Below, piece by piece: positions 6,314 to 8,469 of a stretch of 8,469 nucleotides of DNA (its first letter is position 1; each line of letters starts with the position of its first letter). Under the pieces are notes generated by a model. The model searched no databases, was not told the DNA's origin, and saw only the letters and a list, made by a program, of their open reading frames with translations. Source of the stretch: Dehalobacter sp. CP (GTDB lineage: Bacteria > Bacillota_B > Desulfitobacteriia > Desulfitobacteriales > Syntrophobotulaceae); contig VMEE01000057.1 of assembly GCA_009910795.1 (NCBI GenBank), positions 1 through 8,469 of the forward strand, in the 5' to 3' direction. The translations under genes were made by a program, and so were the position numbers.

Positions 6314-7117
6314 ATGATCCCGGATACTGAAAGACAGCATAACCTTGCGGTTCTAATTGATGCAGACAACACCTCTCCTTCGATAATCGAGAGCCTTTTC
6401 GCCGAGATAGCCAAATACGGCATAACAAGCGTCAAAAGGATCTACGGCGACTGGACCTCGCCCTACCTGAAAGGATGGAAGGAGGTACTTCTCTCCTACG
6501 CGATCCACCCTATCCAGCAGTTCCACTACACCGTGGGGAAGAACGCCACAGACAGCGCCATGATAATCGACGCAATGGACCTGCTCTACTCTAACCGCTT
6601 CGACGGTTTCTGCATCGTTTCCAGCGACAGCGACTTCACTCGCCTGGCAACAAGGATCCGGGAGGGCGGAGTGACCGTATACGGCTTCGGCAAGAAGGGT
6701 ACTCCCAACGCATTCGTTAGCGCCTGCGACAAGTTCATCTACACTGAGATCCTCGGCAAGGAGGAAGAGGAGGAGGAATCAGGGCAGCACACGGGGGAAG
6801 AGCAGACGGCAAAAAAACCGCAGGGGCCCAAGCTCCTGAGGGGAGATACCAAGCTGGCCAATCTTCTCCGCAACAGCGTGGATGCTGTTGCGGACGAGGA
6901 GGGGTGGGCCGCTCTGGGCAATGTCGGGCAGCACATCTCCAACCAGTCCCCCTCCTTCGACTCGCGTAACTACGGGTTCAGGAAGCTCAGCTCCCTGGTA
7001 AAGGCGACAGGTCTTTTCGAAGTGGAGGCAAGGGCCGTCGACAATGAATCGGGGAACAAGGCCATATTCATCCGGCACAAGCAGCGAAAGGCCGGAAAAA
7101 CCGAACCAAAGTCATGA
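6314..7117 (+). CDS. NYN (PIN-like) nuclease domain protein with C-terminal LOTUS/OST-HTH domain
   Basis: 267 residues, soluble. Residues 9-147 form a NYN/LabA-like domain of the PIN nuclease fold. Its acidic residues are in place: Asp16 and Asp18 in LIDADN, Asp46 in YGDW, Asp80 in GKNATDSAM, and Asp105/Asp107 in SSDSDF. These would bind metal for RNA cleavage. A glutamate run (150-155) and a polar linker lead to a LOTUS/OST-HTH domain (about 174-255) with the signature FDSRNYGFRKLSSL (215-228). LOTUS domains bind RNA, and some are reported to prefer G-rich or G-quadruplex RNA. The same domain pair occurs in eukaryotic MARF1. The ATG at 6314 follows GGGGAGGG. It is downstream of the importer genes on the same strand, but a functional link is not evident. 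It most likely acts in RNA turnover; the target is unknown. Confidence 0.9.
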   Translation: MIPDTERQHNLAVLIDADNTSPSIIESLFAEIAKYGITSVKRIYGDWTSPYLKGWKEVLLSYAIHPIQQFHYTVGKNATDSAMIIDAMDLLYSNRFDGFCIVSSDSDFTRLATRIREGGVTVYGFGKKGTPNAFVSACDKFIYTEILGKEEEEEESGQHTGEEQTAKKPQGPKLLRGDTKLANLLRNSVDAVADEEGWAALGNVGQHISNQSPSFDSRNYGFRKLSSLVKATGLFEVEARAVDNESGNKAIFIRHKQRKAGKTEPKS

Positions 7118-7130
7118 AGAATAGCGTCAT

Positions 7131-8018
7131 CTAGATGTTCTGAAGGGGCGGAAGGGCTACAAATCTCGACCTGGGCTCAACTCTTCCATCGGCTTTTTCC
7201 GCCTTGCCCTTCAAAAACCATTCCATCCAGTAAGCGGCCTCTCCTGCATCGTCAAATTCGAAGGAAAACCCTGAGCGCCCCTTGTCCCTGACCTTGAAGT
7301 CGAGAAAATCAGGGCTTTCGGGAGATACTGAGACGGAGATGATATCCTCCGGTCCGTAAAGCCTCAGGGGATCACCGGTGGTCTCGCGGAATGCCGATGT
7401 CATGTTCTTTTCATCTACCATAAGGATACCGCCGGCCTCGTCAAGGAGAAATCCCTCGGTCGGGGCAAATCCTTCGTACAGATAAAAACCTTCACCAGGC
7501 CAGGGTTCGGTCTCTTTCAGGGGGGGTGAGATCGACCTTCCATTGTCAGGATCGATCAGGAACCAGTCCTTGTTGCTGGCTGGCATCTCCTCTCCCAGAA
7601 ACTGAACCCGTCCTGTGCCTCTTTTTACAATTGAGAAACCCCGGGGGGTGAAATTTTCGATCTTCAGGGAGTAGATGGTTTTCCCCCTCTCCACGAAGAT
7701 CCTTGTCTGGTTCCTCGATGTATCCGAGAGGACAACACCGTCAGTGGGGAGATCTATGACCCTGTCGGGGTGGAAATCGGCAATCTCAAGGTGGGTCCCC
7801 CTTCGGAAGAATACCCCGGTAAACCGGTCTGGATCGCTCTTAAGGACCCTCGCCATGTTCACGAAACGGGTCATGGAAAACCCTCCGTATACCCCAAGCC
7901 GTTCCCTTATGTATCGGTCTGCTTTTTTCCTGTTCCTCTTGTAGTCGATAAAAGCCCACAGCACAAAAGCCGCGATCAGGAGGGCTGAAAATGCGAAAAA
8001 ACGGAACAGGCTTGCCAT
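7131..8018 (-). CDS. Uncharacterised membrane-anchored protein
   Basis: I do not recognise this family. With ATG 8018 as start it has 295 residues: one N-terminal transmembrane helix (about 4-24), then a very basic stretch YKRNRKKADRYIRER (26-40) that should stay in the cytoplasm, and a soluble region of about 250 residues. That region alternates short strands with turns, for example ISVSVSPESPDF (227-238). It ends in FEFDDAGEAAYWMEWFLKG (253-271), which looks like a final strand plus helix and hints at a PH-like fold; this is only an impression. There are no cysteines, no repeats and no evident catalytic motif. The frame is open to GTG 8051, but that codon lies in the terminator of the neighbouring gene, whereas ATG 8018 has an AAAAGGAG site. 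It converges on the NYN gene with a 13-nt gap. Confidence 0.75.
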   Translation of the reverse strand: MASLFRFFAFSALLIAAFVLWAFIDYKRNRKKADRYIRERLGVYGGFSMTRFVNMARVLKSDPDRFTGVFFRRGTHLEIADFHPDRVIDLPTDGVVLSDTSRNQTRIFVERGKTIYSLKIENFTPRGFSIVKRGTGRVQFLGEEMPASNKDWFLIDPDNGRSISPPLKETEPWPGEGFYLYEGFAPTEGFLLDEAGGILMVDEKNMTSAFRETTGDPLRLYGPEDIISVSVSPESPDFLDFKVRDKGRSGFSFEFDDAGEAAYWMEWFLKGKAEKADGRVEPRSRFVALPPLQNI

Positions 8019-8028
8019 GGTATTTTCA

Positions 8029-8036
8029 CTCCTTTT
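8029..8036 (-). promoter_or_regulatory. Ribosome-binding site that fixes the start of the membrane-anchored protein
   Basis: AAAAGGAG on the minus strand lies 10 nt before ATG 8018. It sits immediately after the terminator of the upstream gene and favours this ATG over the GTG at 8051, which has no ribosome site and falls inside the terminator stem. Confidence 0.7.
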
Positions 8037-8039
8037 ATG

Positions 8040-8072
8040 AAAAACGGGCACACCGCCTGCGGCGGGATGCCC
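8040..8072 (-). terminator. Intrinsic terminator after the YerC/TrpR-like gene
   Basis: On the minus strand a 27-nt hairpin has outer arms GGGCA/TGCCC, a wobble pair and one mismatch, inner arms CCGCC/GGCGG and a GCA loop, followed by G and five Ts. It lies 29 nt after the TAG of the TrpR-like gene. The next gene starts only 22 nt downstream with no visible promoter in between, so the terminator may be partial and that gene may depend on readthrough. Confidence 0.85.
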
Positions 8073-8101
8073 GCTCCGGAAAACTCCAGACTGGTGTTAT
8101 C

Positions 8102-8386
8102 CTACTTCATCTTTTCGAGAACATTCTTGTAGCCGTCTGCTCCGTAATCAAGACACTTCTTGACCCTGCTTATCGTCGCTGTGCTTGCACCTGTCTGCTG
8201 CGCAATTACGGGATAGGTTTCCCCGACATTGAGCCTTCTCGCCACCTCGAGTCTCTGTGCAAGGGCCCGGATCTCGCCTATCGTTGCAACATCCTCCAGG
8301 AAGTCGTAGACCTCTTCGCTGGATTTTAGCGTAAGGATGGCTTTGGCAAGCTGTTCCGTCAGTTCGTCTTTCCATTTTTCGGACAT
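8102..8386 (-). CDS. yerC: YerC/YecD-family TrpR-like DNA-binding protein
   Basis: 94 residues, all helical, matching the length and pattern of the YerC/YecD branch of the TrpR superfamily. Seen: N-terminal helices with LAKAILTLKSSEEVYDFLED (13-32), then GEIRALAQRLEVARRL (37-52), and a helix-turn-helix YPVIAQQTGASTATISRVKK (58-77) closely resembling TrpR's reading head. Members are presumed transcription regulators; the ligand and targets are poorly known, and tryptophan binding should not be assumed. The start at ATG 8386 has a perfect AGGAGG 8 nt upstream. The gene ends at a strong intrinsic terminator. Confidence 0.92.
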   Translation of the reverse strand: MSEKWKDELTEQLAKAILTLKSSEEVYDFLEDVATIGEIRALAQRLEVARRLNVGETYPVIAQQTGASTATISRVKKCLDYGADGYKNVLEKMK

Positions 8387-8469
8387 ATTAGTCGCCTCCT
8401 CTCGGGTCCATTATTAACGCTGATCCTGCCAATATCCCGGAAGAGGTCACCGGGAAGAGCGCAAATCAG
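8387..8469. other. Window edge upstream of the YerC-like gene, no supported gene
   Basis: Apart from the AGGAGG ribosome site at 8395-8400, this stretch holds an AT-rich patch (about 8410-8416) and an inverted repeat CCCGG-N9-CCGGG (8436-8454). The repeat has no T-run on either side, so it is not a clear terminator. One minus-strand frame is open to the edge and could be the tail of an upstream gene, but nothing in it is recognisable. Confidence 0.4.

Noticed and set aside
8019..8051. GTG 8051 as start of the membrane-anchored protein
   Set aside because: The codon lies in the terminator stem with no ribosome site; ATG 8018 is better supported.
8388..8468. Short minus-strand frame ending TAA one base before the YerC start, as the tail of a coupled upstream gene
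   Set aside because: An in-frame TGA at the window edge limits it to about 25 codons with no ribosome site, so it is not the tail of a larger gene.

Overview
The window reads as a chromosomal segment of an anaerobic, fermentative, probably diderm bacterium. Synergistota is my best guess. The guess rests on a tungsten-type aldehyde:ferredoxin oxidoreductase (AOR), a YerC-type TrpR-like regulator, a periplasmic solute-binding protein with a signal peptide but no lipobox, and frequent AGG/AGA arginine and ATA isoleucine codons in a moderately GC-rich sequence. The sequence alone does not prove the phylum. I saw no tRNA, rRNA, CRISPR array, insertion sequence or prophage gene; coding density is high.

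Region 1 (1-3132, minus strand): an ArsB/NhaD-type inner-membrane transporter, then a two-CBS-domain protein, a MoaD/ThiS-like ubiquitin-fold protein and the N-terminal ~346 residues of an AOR that runs off the left edge. The last three are tightly packed (TTGA stop/start overlap, then an 18-nt gap) and look like one operon. MoaD-like proteins serve pterin (Mo/W) cofactor synthesis, so placing one beside AOR makes sense; the CBS protein could give adenylate-responsive control.

Region 2 (3133-3362): a divergent intergenic region with two well-formed back-to-back sigma70-type promoters. The leftward promoter gives the transporter a ~116-nt leader; the rightward promoter gives the binding-protein gene a short leader with a strong Shine-Dalgarno.

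Region 3 (3363-6266, plus strand): a glycine-betaine/choline-type (OsmF/YehZ family) ABC importer: a binding protein, a long YehY-like permease with an extra N-terminal membrane domain, and a short YehW-like permease. The two permease genes overlap by 4 nt and no ATPase gene is present, which is the most unusual structural point in the window.

Region 4 (6314-7117, plus strand): a NYN (PIN-like) nuclease domain joined through an acidic linker to a LOTUS/OST-HTH RNA-binding domain.

Region 5 (7131-8469, minus strand): a YerC/TrpR-like DNA-binding protein ending in a clear intrinsic terminator, then an uncharacterised membrane-anchored protein that converges on the NYN gene with a 13-nt gap. The final 79 bases hold no gene I can support.
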